From positions 1 through 56,699 of the forward strand of contig CALDWW010000001.1 of assembly GCA_937924335.1 (NCBI GenBank): DNA of 56,699 nucleotides, written 5' to 3'. A model generated the notes under the pieces. The model was not told the DNA's origin, did no database searches, and was given only the letters and a program-made list of their open reading frames with translations. The position numbers and the translations under genes are program-made. Of this stretch, positions 17,470 through 25,650 are shown in pieces; the stretch's first letter is position 1; the number at the start of each line of letters is the position of its first letter. The DNA is from an uncultured Gammaproteobacteria bacterium. GTDB taxonomy: Bacteria > Pseudomonadota > Gammaproteobacteria > Steroidobacterales > XN24.

Positions 17470-18656
17470 GAGACGTGCTCTACCTGGCTTGGCGCTACCT
17501 GGCATTCAACCGCTGGAAGACCGCCATCCTGGTGGCTGCGATCACGGTGATCATGTTCCTGCCGCTGGCGCTGGAACTGGTCCTGGAGAGAAGCTCCGAG
17601 CGGCTGCGCGCACGCGCCGCAGCCACGCCGCTGTTGATCGGCGCGCCGGGCAGCCCCCTGGAACTGGCGCTTAGCTCGCTCTACTTCAGCGGCGAGGCAC
17701 CCGCGGGTCTCGTTTACTCCTCGGTCGGCGAGATTCATGACACCGGCCTGGCCCTGGCGATACCCCTGCAGCTCGGCCACAGGATCGGGGCTCAGCCTGT
17801 CGTGGGCACGGCCCCGGATTACTTCGGCTTCCGCGGCCTGCCGCTTGCCGACGGCAGGTCCCTGGCCATCACCGGCGAAGCGGTGCTCGGGGCGGCGGCC
17901 GCAACTTCGCTTCAGGCGGGCCCGGGGGACGCCGTCGTGACGTCTCCCGAGACCGTCTTTGACGTCACCGGCACCTACCCCATCAAGCTACGCGTCGTGG
18001 GCGTACTGGCGCCGTCGGGATCGCCGGACGACGAGGCGGTCTTCGTGGACGTGCGCACGGCCTGGATCATCAGCGGGATCGGCCACGGGCATGAGGACCT
18101 CGCAGATCCCGGGGCTTCCGGCTCCGTTCTCAAGCGCGACGGCCAGAATGTCGTCGGTAATGCCGCGCTGGTCCAGTATCGCGAGATCACGCCTGACAAC
18201 CTGGCAGACTTCCATTTCCACGGCGACACGGCGGGTTTCCCCATTTCAGCGGTCATCGCTGTGCCGGTCGACGAAAAGTCCGGCGTGCTGCTGGAAGGAC
18301 GTTACCAGGGGACCGATTCCGGCGTGCGTATCGTGCGTCCCGCCGGCATCATGGATGAGCTGCTCGCCACGATCTTCACCGTGCGTCAATATGTTCTCGC
18401 CGCCGTGGCGCTGGTGGCGGCGGCAACAATAGCCACCATCGCGCTGGTCTTTCTGCTGTCGATCCGGCTGCGACGCGCCGAGATCCTGACCATGACCCGC
18501 ATCGGCGCCGCGCCCGGCCGGGTGGCCGCGATCCTGGGCGCGGAGATCATGCTGGTGCTCCTTGCCAGTAGTGTGCTGGCGGCCCTGCTGACATGGCTGG
18601 TGACTACATGGGGCGACGAGCTCTTCCGCTGGGTTCTGCTATCCGGATACCAATGA
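17466..18656 (+). CDS. FtsX/MacB-type ABC permease
   Basis: 396 residues. One helix near the N-terminus (about 16-38) is followed by a large exported domain (about 40-290) and three C-terminal helices (around 300-325, 355-380 and the end), the four-helix layout of the FtsX/MacB/LolC superfamily. The cytoplasmic coupling region IRLRRAEILTMTRIGA after helix two is typical. The C-terminus is compact. Such permeases do not form classical import channels; they transmit ATP-driven motion to periplasmic partners. It overlaps both neighbours by 4 nt (ATGA), supporting a single coupled unit with the zinc-binding lipoprotein downstream. Confidence 0.88.
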   Translation: MRDVLYLAWRYLAFNRWKTAILVAAITVIMFLPLALELVLERSSERLRARAAATPLLIGAPGSPLELALSSLYFSGEAPAGLVYSSVGEIHDTGLALAIPLQLGHRIGAQPVVGTAPDYFGFRGLPLADGRSLAITGEAVLGAAAATSLQAGPGDAVVTSPETVFDVTGTYPIKLRVVGVLAPSGSPDDEAVFVDVRTAWIISGIGHGHEDLADPGASGSVLKRDGQNVVGNAALVQYREITPDNLADFHFHGDTAGFPISAVIAVPVDEKSGVLLEGRYQGTDSGVRIVRPAGIMDELLATIFTVRQYVLAAVALVAAATIATIALVFLLSIRLRRAEILTMTRIGAAPGRVAAILGAEIMLVLLASSVLAALLTWLVTTWGDELFRWVLLSGYQ

Positions 18657-19609
18657 ACAGAAAGACCCGTCCGAAAGTCTCCTGGCTGGCCCTGCTGTTT
18701 ATCGGCACGGCATCGTGTGGGCCATCGGACGATGCGGCGACGACAGCCGAAACTACTGCGGCCGACGGCCACGTCCCGACGGTCTATGCAGTCAACTATC
18801 CGCTCGCCTGGATGGCCGGGCGCGTCGGCGGCGACGCGGTCGAGGTCAGGCTACCAGTACCGGACGGTGTCGACCCGGCCCACTGGCAGCCAGCGCCGGA
18901 GACCATTCTGGCCTACCAGGACGCTGACCGCGTCCTGCTAAACGGCGCCGGCTACGCCGGCTGGATCCGCTTCGCATCGCTCTCTCCCGGAAAACTGGTC
19001 GATACCAGCCGCGGCCTGGATGACCGGCTGGTTCCCGCCGGTGGCACGACCCACAGCCATGGACCGGGTGGCGAACACGACCACGGCGACGTGGCCTCGC
19101 ATACCTGGCTGGATCCGACGTTTGCGATAGCGCAGGCACGCGCGATCGCCAATGCCCTGATCGACCTTGCGCCGGACCGAAAGACTGAAATGGTAGAGCG
19201 GCTGAACGTCCTGCAGGCAGAACTGACAGGCCTTGACGGGGCTCTTGCGCAAGCATTCAGCGGGCTGCCGGCTGCCGGCATTTTGTATTCCCACCCCGTC
19301 TACCAGTATCTGGACGCGCGTTACGGTCTCGCCGGACGCAGCGTCTCCTGGGAACCCGGGCAAGACCCCGGCGAAGCCGGGTGGCAAGCGCTGGCGCAAC
19401 GACTTCGCGAGCGGCCGGCCGCCGTGATGCTGTGGGAGGGCGAACCGTTGGCGGCAACCGCCGATCGCCTGCGAGGGATGGGCGTCGAGCCGGTGGTGTT
19501 CGAGACCGGTGCCGCCCGGCCTGCTGCCGGGGATTACCTGACGCTGATGGGTCATAACCGGGAACGCGTCGCCCGGCTCAAGCTCGTTGACAAGGGAGAC
19601 GCTCATTAA
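18653..19609 (+). CDS. ZnuA-like zinc-binding lipoprotein (cluster A-I substrate-binding protein)
   Basis: 318 residues with a lipoprotein signal (cleavage before Cys22 in TASC). The fold matches metal-binding periplasmic proteins, with three predicted zinc ligands His77 (DPAHWQP), His150 (ASHTWLDP) and His214 (LYSHPVYQYL), and an acidic candidate in LWEGEPLA. A His-rich loop at 134-144 (HSHGPGGEHDH) is typical of zinc rather than manganese proteins. It is unusual in being encoded with an FtsX-type permease instead of a ZnuB-type channel. The start overlaps the permease stop by 4 nt. Alternative roles are zinc sensing or zinc delivery to an envelope protein. Confidence 0.85.
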   Translation: MNRKTRPKVSWLALLFIGTASCGPSDDAATTAETTAADGHVPTVYAVNYPLAWMAGRVGGDAVEVRLPVPDGVDPAHWQPAPETILAYQDADRVLLNGAGYAGWIRFASLSPGKLVDTSRGLDDRLVPAGGTTHSHGPGGEHDHGDVASHTWLDPTFAIAQARAIANALIDLAPDRKTEMVERLNVLQAELTGLDGALAQAFSGLPAAGILYSHPVYQYLDARYGLAGRSVSWEPGQDPGEAGWQALAQRLRERPAAVMLWEGEPLAATADRLRGMGVEPVVFETGAARPAAGDYLTLMGHNRERVARLKLVDKGDAH

Positions 19610-21323
19610 GCATCGGCGCATCTGGCTGGGACTGCTTGTCGGCCTGCTGCCCCTGGCGGTGGGCGCCGACGCCATCATCCGTACCCAGGCCATGTTCGCC
19701 TCCACCATCGCGGAGTTCTACGTGGAGGAGGAAACCATCCGTCTCGATCTGGAGATCGGGCTTCAGGACCTGGGCGCATTTCGCAGCCTCCTGCCCGACG
19801 AGATCCATCGGCGGATGGAGTTTGGCGAAGCACCGTTCCCGGACCGGCTCGGACACTTCCTGGATCAGGAACTCCGGATCCTTGCCGATGGCGAAGCGCT
19901 GACCGGGCAACTGGTGCGGATCGCCCCGGCTGAGCGCGTGCGCAGGGACGACATCACCGGCGAGCCCCTGCCGCCGGGGGACGAGCCGGAGACCGTCATC
20001 AATGCCACCTTCCTTTGGCCGCTGACGACGCTTCCTGCGCAACTCGACTTCCTGCTCGCCCTGCCGACCGGCGCGGCGGTGGGGTTCGTCGTCTACCACG
20101 ACGGCATCGCGGTCAACGACTTCCGCTACATGACGACCAGTCAGCCGCTGAACCTCGACTGGAACGACCCCTGGTACAGCGCCTTCGAAAACCGCTCCCT
20201 GCGTCGCCAGTACTACGCGCCCATGACGGGCTTCATCTACGTGGAACCCTACGAGGTGCGCAAGGAGATCATCGTCCGGCCAAAGGACATGCAGCGCTAC
20301 GTGGACCTGGGCCTGGCCGGCCGCGAGACCATCCCGGTAGAGATGCAGGCCGAGGTGCGGCGCAAAGTCATCGAGTTCCTCGGTCAGCACCATCCGATGA
20401 CTATCGACGGCCAGCCGGCCGAGCCGGCCATGGTGCGCGCGGACTTCCTCGAGCGCACGCTCCGTACCAGTCGCGTCATCGATCCGCCGGAGGAACTGGA
20501 CCTCGATGCGGCCATGATGGGCGTCAAGTTCATCTATCCCCACGAGGGCTTCGCGGACACCGCCACCATGCGCTGGGACCTGTTCGACGACAAGATCCAG
20601 GTCGTGCCCGTGTCCGCGGTCGATCCCACCGGGCCGCTGCCGCAGTTCCTGGAGCCGGATTTCGACACGCTGGAATGGCAGAACTTTATCCGTATCCCGG
20701 TGATGCCGCAGTTAGCCGATGTCAGCGCACCGCCGGGATGGTTTGCCCGGGCGCTGTTCTATGGCCGCTGGCTGCTGGTCATCATCGCCGCGCTGATGGT
20801 GTTGCGCCTGGTCCGTGCTGCGACCGGAGGTAGAGCCGGTGTCGTCACGGCGGGGGCTGCCGCAGTCATCGCTGTTGCCGTCGCCGCGCTTGGCTGGTGG
20901 TCAGGCGGACAGGCCCGGCTGGATGACACCGCCACCCGCGATGTGGTGGCCGGTCTGCTCACCAATGTCTACCGGGCCTTCGACTTCCGTGCCGAGAGTG
21001 ATGTCTACGATGTGCTTGCACGCAGCGTCGACGGCGACCTGTTGCGGGACGTCTATCTGGAAATGCGTCGCGGTCTGGTACTGGCCAGCCAGGGCGGCGC
21101 CAGCGCCCGGGTCAAGGACGTGGAACTCGTCAAGTTGGCGGCAGAACCCGGGGAAGACCAGGGCATCCGGGCTCGGACGACCTGGCGGGTGCGCGCAGCC
21201 GTCGGCCACTGGGGCCACATCCACGAACGGCGCAACGAATACCAGGCCGAGCTGCGTCTGCAGCCGATCGACGGCGTCTGGAAGCTGGTTGGCGTGGAGA
21301 TTCTCGACGAAGTAAGGCTGTAG
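19587..21323 (+). CDS. Large membrane protein of unknown function in the metal-ABC operon
   Basis: 578 residues from a TTG at 19587. An N-terminal signal-like helix (about 14-35) leads to a large region of about 350 residues rich in Asp, Glu and aromatic residues. Two adjacent helices follow (about 390-435), then a C-terminal domain of about 140 residues ending in LQPIDGVWKLVGVEILDEV. Most of the protein should be periplasmic. I recognise no family. The start is uncertain: the TTG overlaps the previous gene by 23 nt and lacks a clear ribosome site, whereas AAGGGAG is well placed for an ATT at 19606. As last gene of the operon it is probably a partner of the zinc-binding lipoprotein and FtsX-type exporter. 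Confidence 0.75.
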   Translation: MTRETLIKHRRIWLGLLVGLLPLAVGADAIIRTQAMFASTIAEFYVEEETIRLDLEIGLQDLGAFRSLLPDEIHRRMEFGEAPFPDRLGHFLDQELRILADGEALTGQLVRIAPAERVRRDDITGEPLPPGDEPETVINATFLWPLTTLPAQLDFLLALPTGAAVGFVVYHDGIAVNDFRYMTTSQPLNLDWNDPWYSAFENRSLRRQYYAPMTGFIYVEPYEVRKEIIVRPKDMQRYVDLGLAGRETIPVEMQAEVRRKVIEFLGQHHPMTIDGQPAEPAMVRADFLERTLRTSRVIDPPEELDLDAAMMGVKFIYPHEGFADTATMRWDLFDDKIQVVPVSAVDPTGPLPQFLEPDFDTLEWQNFIRIPVMPQLADVSAPPGWFARALFYGRWLLVIIAALMVLRLVRAATGGRAGVVTAGAAAVIAVAVAALGWWSGGQARLDDTATRDVVAGLLTNVYRAFDFRAESDVYDVLARSVDGDLLRDVYLEMRRGLVLASQGGASARVKDVELVKLAAEPGEDQGIRARTTWRVRAAVGHWGHIHERRNEYQAELRLQPIDGVWKLVGVEILDEVRL

Positions 21324-21348
21324 CTGTCGCTGGCGGAAGCTCTCTGGT

Positions 21349-21714
21349 TCAGTCCCGTACGCGGGAAGACTGACTGAGGATGAAGAAGCCGCCGACGAAC
21401 ATGACCAGTGCGGTGACCGCGAGGATCCATGGATTCACGTCCGCGATCAACGCCATATAGGCCAGGCTCGCGGCCATGCTGACCACGGCCAGCACTTTGG
21501 CCTTGACCGGGATCACGCGATGGTCGCGCCATTGCTGCAGCGGCGGTCCGAACACTGCATGTGAGTACAGCCAGTCGTGGAAGCGCTGTGAACTCCGCGA
21601 GAAAGCCCAGAGCGCGACCAGCATGAGGGGCACGGTCGGCAAGCCGGGGAGTACGGCGCCGGCGGCCCCCAGTCCGAAGAAACACCAGCCGATGACGAAG
21701 TACACCGGCCTCAT
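21349..21714 (-). CDS. ybaN: YbaN family (DUF454) inner-membrane protein
   Basis: 121 residues with the DUF454 signature: GWCFFGLGAAGAVLPGLPTVPLML at the N-terminus, then FSRSSQRFHDWLYSHAVFGP and WRDHRVIPVKAKVLA, followed by two C-terminal helices. The family is widespread in proteobacteria, sits in the inner membrane and has no assigned function. Length is as expected. It converges with the metal-ABC operon (26 bp between stops) and lies 70 bp downstream of the molybdopterin enzyme gene start-to-stop order on the opposite side, on the same strand as that enzyme. Confidence 0.92.
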   Translation of the reverse strand: MRPVYFVIGWCFFGLGAAGAVLPGLPTVPLMLVALWAFSRSSQRFHDWLYSHAVFGPPLQQWRDHRVIPVKAKVLAVVSMAASLAYMALIADVNPWILAVTALVMFVGGFFILSQSSRVRD

Positions 21715-21783
21715 GGGCTTATCTCACAATCCTGTACTGTGGGGAGCATGCTTCGATCTGTCCGATGAAGTCTCGTCTGGCTA

Positions 21784-24045
21784 CTAGTCGGGTTGGACGG
21801 TTTCCAGCTTCGCCGGCACCCACTTGTGCCAGGGCGTCCCGGCCAGCCAGTCGCGCTGATCAAGCGAGGTCAGCTCGTTGGGCGCGACCCCCACACGCTC
21901 AAGACCACCGTCCTCCGAAGTGTTGTCCAGCCCCTGCCCGTTGGGCAAGGACACGTGGCCAGCCTGCATCCTGTCGGACACCTCGACCACCACTTCCGCG
22001 CTTGCGCGATGCGTCGTTATGCGGGCATGCCCGCCGTTGCTCAGGCCCAACCGGCCCGCGTCCTGTGGGCTGATTCGTAGCGCTCCGTCGAAATCGCGGC
22101 GCCGCCACTGGGGGTCGCGATACAGCGTGTTGGCGGTAAAGTCGCGCCGCTCGCCGGCCGATAGTATGAGTGGATAGGCCGGATCGCGATCGCCCGTCTC
22201 CTTCGATAGTCCCGCCAGTTCCTCCAGTAGCACCGGGATAGCCGCGTTGATCTTCTTCTCCTCCGTGCCCAGGCGTTGCCAGGAAGACTCCGGATCGTCC
22301 ACTGAGAAGACCACACCCGACGCCCCGGCCATGATCGCCTCGAACAGCTGCTCCCCCAGTATCGGGCCCTCACCCTCGTAACCGGCACGATTCATCGAAG
22401 TGGGGTGCCGCTGGGCGAAAAAGTGCGCCAGCGCCCACAGGGGTGCCGCTGCGGCAGCATCATCCGGCAGGGTCGGCCCCAGGGTCCGGTACAGGATGAC
22501 CGGCACCAGGTTCATGATCTCGGGCTGCTTGCGGACCGTCGTCAAGAGCTGATAGGCGAACGCCTCGCGGCCGTCTTTCTCCAGGGTCTGCCTGAGAGAT
22601 TCGACCAGATCGTGAGGCATGGCGCCGAGTGCCTCGACCAGCCGGGTATGTATCTCGGGTTCGCCCAACACCCCCTGCGGCGGTGATAACAGAGGCCTGC
22701 GCAATTGGAACGTGTTCTCTTCCGGCTCGAGATTGAAGAAACTGCACTCCCACTTCTCGTACTGTGTCGGAGTCGGCAGCACGTAGTCGGAGTGGCGGGC
22801 CGTCTCGGTCATGGCCACATCGATCGTCACCACCAGGTCGAGCGCCGCCAGCGCCTCGCGCCACTTGGGCGTATCGGCCAGCGAATGGGCCGGGTTGGCA
22901 CTCTCGATAATCATCGCGCGGTAACGATCCGCATGATCGGTAAGGATCTCCTCCGGAATTACGTTGCAGGGCACGAGGCCATAGATGATCTTGGCGTTGT
23001 TCACCGGCGAGAATTTGGGCGGCTTGCCGGTGTGGACGCCGAGTCCCGAGATCGGGTTGAAGACGTTCATCCCGCCGCTTTTTCCGAAGCTGCTGGTAAG
23101 AAGCCACATCAGCCGGTTCAGGTAGCTGACCAGCGTCGAGTGCCGGTTCATCTGGATGCCGAGATCTTCCATGAACGAGACACTCCCGGCGTCCCGCAAT
23201 GTCTCGCCCGCCTCCCTTACAATCGCCTCGTCCACGCCCGCAATCTCGCAGTAACGAGCGACCGGGACTGACCCCAGAACCGATCTCAACTGCTCGAAGT
23301 CCCGCGTGTGTTCCTCCATCCAGGCCGCGTCGAACCAGCCTTCCTGCACGAACAGCGCCGCGAGCGCGGACATCAGCCAGGCATCGGTCCCGGGCTTGAG
23401 CTGCAGGTGGATGTCCGCCTTGTCGGCGGTCTCGGTCCGCACCGGATCCACGACGATCATCTTGCGGGCTGGATCCTTGGCGATCTCGTTCAACACGAAC
23501 CGCGAGCGGGGGAATCCGTGGGACTGCCAGGGGTTCTTGCCGAGGAAGAACGCCACCTCGCAGTCGTCGAAACAGGGATGTACCGGGGCGCCGAACATCT
23601 TGCCCTGCACCCAGAATTCGCCGGTCTTCTCCTGGGCCAGGGCGTTCGAGCGATAGACCGAACCCAGCGCCGTCAGAGTGGATGCGGCATATGTGCCGGG
23701 CAGGTGATTGGCCTGCCCTCCGCCACCGTAATAGAAGATCTTCTCGCCGCCGTGTTCATCGCGGATGTGACCGAGCTTCGCCGCGATCTCGGCGATCGCG
23801 GTCTCCCAGTCAATCTCTTCGAACGAGCCGTCATCCCTCCGGCGCATCGGACGCGTGATGCGATCCTTTCCATTCTGATAGTGATCCAGCTTCGAAGCCT
23901 TCTGGCAGAGATACCCCTTCGAAGACGGATGGGCTTTGTCGCCGCGGATCTTCACGAAACGGCGTTCGTCTTCACCACCCAGCCGTACCTCGATGCCACA
24001 GTTGATACTGCACAGGATGCAGGCGGTGGGTTGCCAGTCGGACAT
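21784..24045 (-). CDS. Cytoplasmic molybdopterin (bis-MGD) oxidoreductase with one 4Fe-4S cluster
   Basis: 753 residues of the DMSO-reductase/formate dehydrogenase superfamily. The N-terminal cluster ligands are Cys9, Cys12, Cys16 and Cys47 (CILCSINC ... GYLCQK). The cofactor-binding regions are visible: YYGGGGQANHLPG, NPWQSHGFPRSR, VVDPVRTETADKAD, and the C-terminal molydopterin dinucleotide-binding domain with LRISPQDAGRLGL and SLPNGQGL. There is no Tat signal, so it works in the cytoplasm. The position that carries Cys or Sec in formate dehydrogenases appears to be within QEKTGEFWVQGKMFG, which has neither. No electron-transfer subunit is adjacent. Substrate cannot be assigned. Confidence 0.9.
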   Translation of the reverse strand: MSDWQPTACILCSINCGIEVRLGGEDERRFVKIRGDKAHPSSKGYLCQKASKLDHYQNGKDRITRPMRRRDDGSFEEIDWETAIAEIAAKLGHIRDEHGGEKIFYYGGGGQANHLPGTYAASTLTALGSVYRSNALAQEKTGEFWVQGKMFGAPVHPCFDDCEVAFFLGKNPWQSHGFPRSRFVLNEIAKDPARKMIVVDPVRTETADKADIHLQLKPGTDAWLMSALAALFVQEGWFDAAWMEEHTRDFEQLRSVLGSVPVARYCEIAGVDEAIVREAGETLRDAGSVSFMEDLGIQMNRHSTLVSYLNRLMWLLTSSFGKSGGMNVFNPISGLGVHTGKPPKFSPVNNAKIIYGLVPCNVIPEEILTDHADRYRAMIIESANPAHSLADTPKWREALAALDLVVTIDVAMTETARHSDYVLPTPTQYEKWECSFFNLEPEENTFQLRRPLLSPPQGVLGEPEIHTRLVEALGAMPHDLVESLRQTLEKDGREAFAYQLLTTVRKQPEIMNLVPVILYRTLGPTLPDDAAAAAPLWALAHFFAQRHPTSMNRAGYEGEGPILGEQLFEAIMAGASGVVFSVDDPESSWQRLGTEEKKINAAIPVLLEELAGLSKETGDRDPAYPLILSAGERRDFTANTLYRDPQWRRRDFDGALRISPQDAGRLGLSNGGHARITTHRASAEVVVEVSDRMQAGHVSLPNGQGLDNTSEDGGLERVGVAPNELTSLDQRDWLAGTPWHKWVPAKLETVQPD

Positions 24046-24135
24046 GGAGTCACCTCGCTGAACAGAGGCTCAACATCCTACCACCACCGTGTTGCCGTGC
24101 AGCACCACGCCAGCCGCAGTCTGCATCAGGTCAGG

Positions 24136-24519
24136 CTAGTCGAAAACTTGCGGACAGCCACCGTAATCGTTGAACTGATCGCCCCAGCGTCGCACATCGT
24201 TCGCGCGTCTCCAGCGGCCGTGAAAGAAGTACATGAGGCACGGCCCGATCTGCGTCTGCACCAGAAAGGTGTCGTGTTCGCCGACCTCTGCATAAGGCGG
24301 ATAGTCCCTGCCGCCGGGCCAATGCCGTCCCTCACCGCGGCTGGCATAGCTGACCCAGAATGCCTCGGGATCGACCCATGCCTCAGCCACCGCGTCCCAG
24401 GCAACGAACTGGCTGTCCGACACGGTACGGACCTCTCCGTCGCGAGAACCGGGTGGCCCGTCTTGCGCCACACCCAGCGCGCTACCGAACATGAAACAGA
24501 ATGCCACAGCGTGTTTCAT
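24136..24519 (-). CDS. Small secreted protein of unknown function
   Basis: 127 residues with a signal peptide (about 1-18, GSALGVAQ cleavage region) and a mature domain rich in Trp, Asp and aromatic residues with two cysteines (about residues 94 and 122) that could form a disulfide. I do not recognise the family. The ATG at 24519 is chosen because GGGAGGAG lies about 10 nt upstream; the ATG three codons earlier is too close. The frame remains open upstream, antisense to the lipoprotein gene, without meaning. It sits 90 bp downstream of the molybdopterin enzyme gene start and diverges from the lipoprotein pair. Confidence 0.6.
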   Translation of the reverse strand: MKHAVAFCFMFGSALGVAQDGPPGSRDGEVRTVSDSQFVAWDAVAEAWVDPEAFWVSYASRGEGRHWPGGRDYPPYAEVGEHDTFLVQTQIGPCLMYFFHGRWRRANDVRRWGDQFNDYGGCPQVFD

Positions 24520-24811
24520 AGCGACCATCTCCTCCCAACTGGCCACGATGGATGGCCAACGACTGCGGCCCATCCTGACCCGGAATAGTGGTGTCCGCAA
24601 AGCAGGTCTGTCATTGCGCCGCACAAAAACGGTTCCATCATTTGTTTTATTATTTTCCGATTCCGCCGGAATGTTGGCTTGCGGAAATGACGGCTTAGGG
24701 AGTGTGCCGGGCATAGGGTTCATATCGAAACCTGCGACTTCGGTGGTGCTGCAACAAGAACGAGCAATCGTCGAGTTGCTGTGCGCTGCCGCTGACATGG
24801 AGGAGCGCCGC

Positions 24812-25612
24812 ATGGAGCACTTTCGCTCCGATTCGAGATCGTTACGGGCCTTAAGCGTCACGGTGATCCTCCTGCCGTTCATCATCACGGGCTGCGGGTC
24901 GAACAGATCCAGACCTCTGCCGGAGTTCGACACCGTCGCCGTCACTTCCACTGTCCGTCCGGCGGAAGGGGTCAAGGCTAGAGGTGACTCTGATACATCT
25001 GCAGCGGGAGCAGGGGTCGGTGCCAAGGGGGGTGCGGCCGCCGGCGCGGCAACATCCCTGTTGTGCGGTCCGTGGTTTCTGATCTGTCTCCCCTTTCTCG
25101 CAACCACAGGTGTAATCGTCGGCGGGGTATCGGGTAGCGTCGCCGGCGCCTTGGGGGACGCTGTAGACCAGTTGCCCAAGGACCAGGCCAGGCGGGCCAG
25201 GATCATCCTGGAAAACATCGATGAGCGACGGGATTTTTTCATCGAGATACGCGACGGCGTTGCCCGGACAGTGCCGACAGATCGCAAACGGCCGGCCGCC
25301 GACGCGGAAGCGCTGATCTATGTGGGACCGAAGAAAATCGAACTGGTCCAGAATCAGAGTTCTCATCTGGCGTTGCGGATGACCGCCGTGCTGGAAGCCG
25401 AATGGGGTCGGGACAAGAGGACTCCGCGCCGGGAGGAGCGCCAGTACGTTCACGAAACGGTAGAGATGCCGGTGGAGTACTGGCTCAAGGACGACGGCGC
25501 CGGCTTCGAGGCGGGTTTCACCGAATGTGTGGACAAGATTACGCAGGCCATGACCTGGGACCTGTCCCGATCGATTCGAACCCCGGTTGGGTCAGCTCAG
25601 GAGACAAGCTAA
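24812..25612 (+). CDS. Glycine-zipper lipoprotein, paralogue 1
   Basis: 266 residues with a lipobox (IITGC, Cys28). After a short linker comes a glycine/alanine-rich zipper (about 72-125) with GAKGGAAAGAATSLLCGPW and GGVSGSVAGALGD, interrupted by hydrophobic segments, then a soluble domain containing ERRDFFIEIRDGVARTVP, YVGPKKIELVQ, EMPVEYWLKDDGAGF and FTECVDKI. The start is the ATG at 24812 because GGAGGAG sits 6 nt upstream and an earlier ATG (24797) overlaps it. I do not know the family. The next gene encodes a clear paralogue of the same layout, 38 bp downstream, so this is a tandem duplication in one operon. Confidence 0.75.
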   Translation: MEHFRSDSRSLRALSVTVILLPFIITGCGSNRSRPLPEFDTVAVTSTVRPAEGVKARGDSDTSAAGAGVGAKGGAAAGAATSLLCGPWFLICLPFLATTGVIVGGVSGSVAGALGDAVDQLPKDQARRARIILENIDERRDFFIEIRDGVARTVPTDRKRPAADAEALIYVGPKKIELVQNQSSHLALRMTAVLEAEWGRDKRTPRREERQYVHETVEMPVEYWLKDDGAGFEAGFTECVDKITQAMTWDLSRSIRTPVGSAQETS

Positions 25613-25650
25613 CCGGTCTCCGCTACGGCACAAATGACCCGGACAGGGAA

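Noticed and set aside
23308..24588. Open frame of 426 codons opposite the molybdopterin enzyme
   Set aside because: No recognisable motifs and fully antisense to conserved cofactor-binding regions.
24520..25287. Upstream extension of the small secreted protein frame
   Set aside because: Antisense to the first lipoprotein gene; a signal peptide and ribosome-binding site mark the start at 24519.
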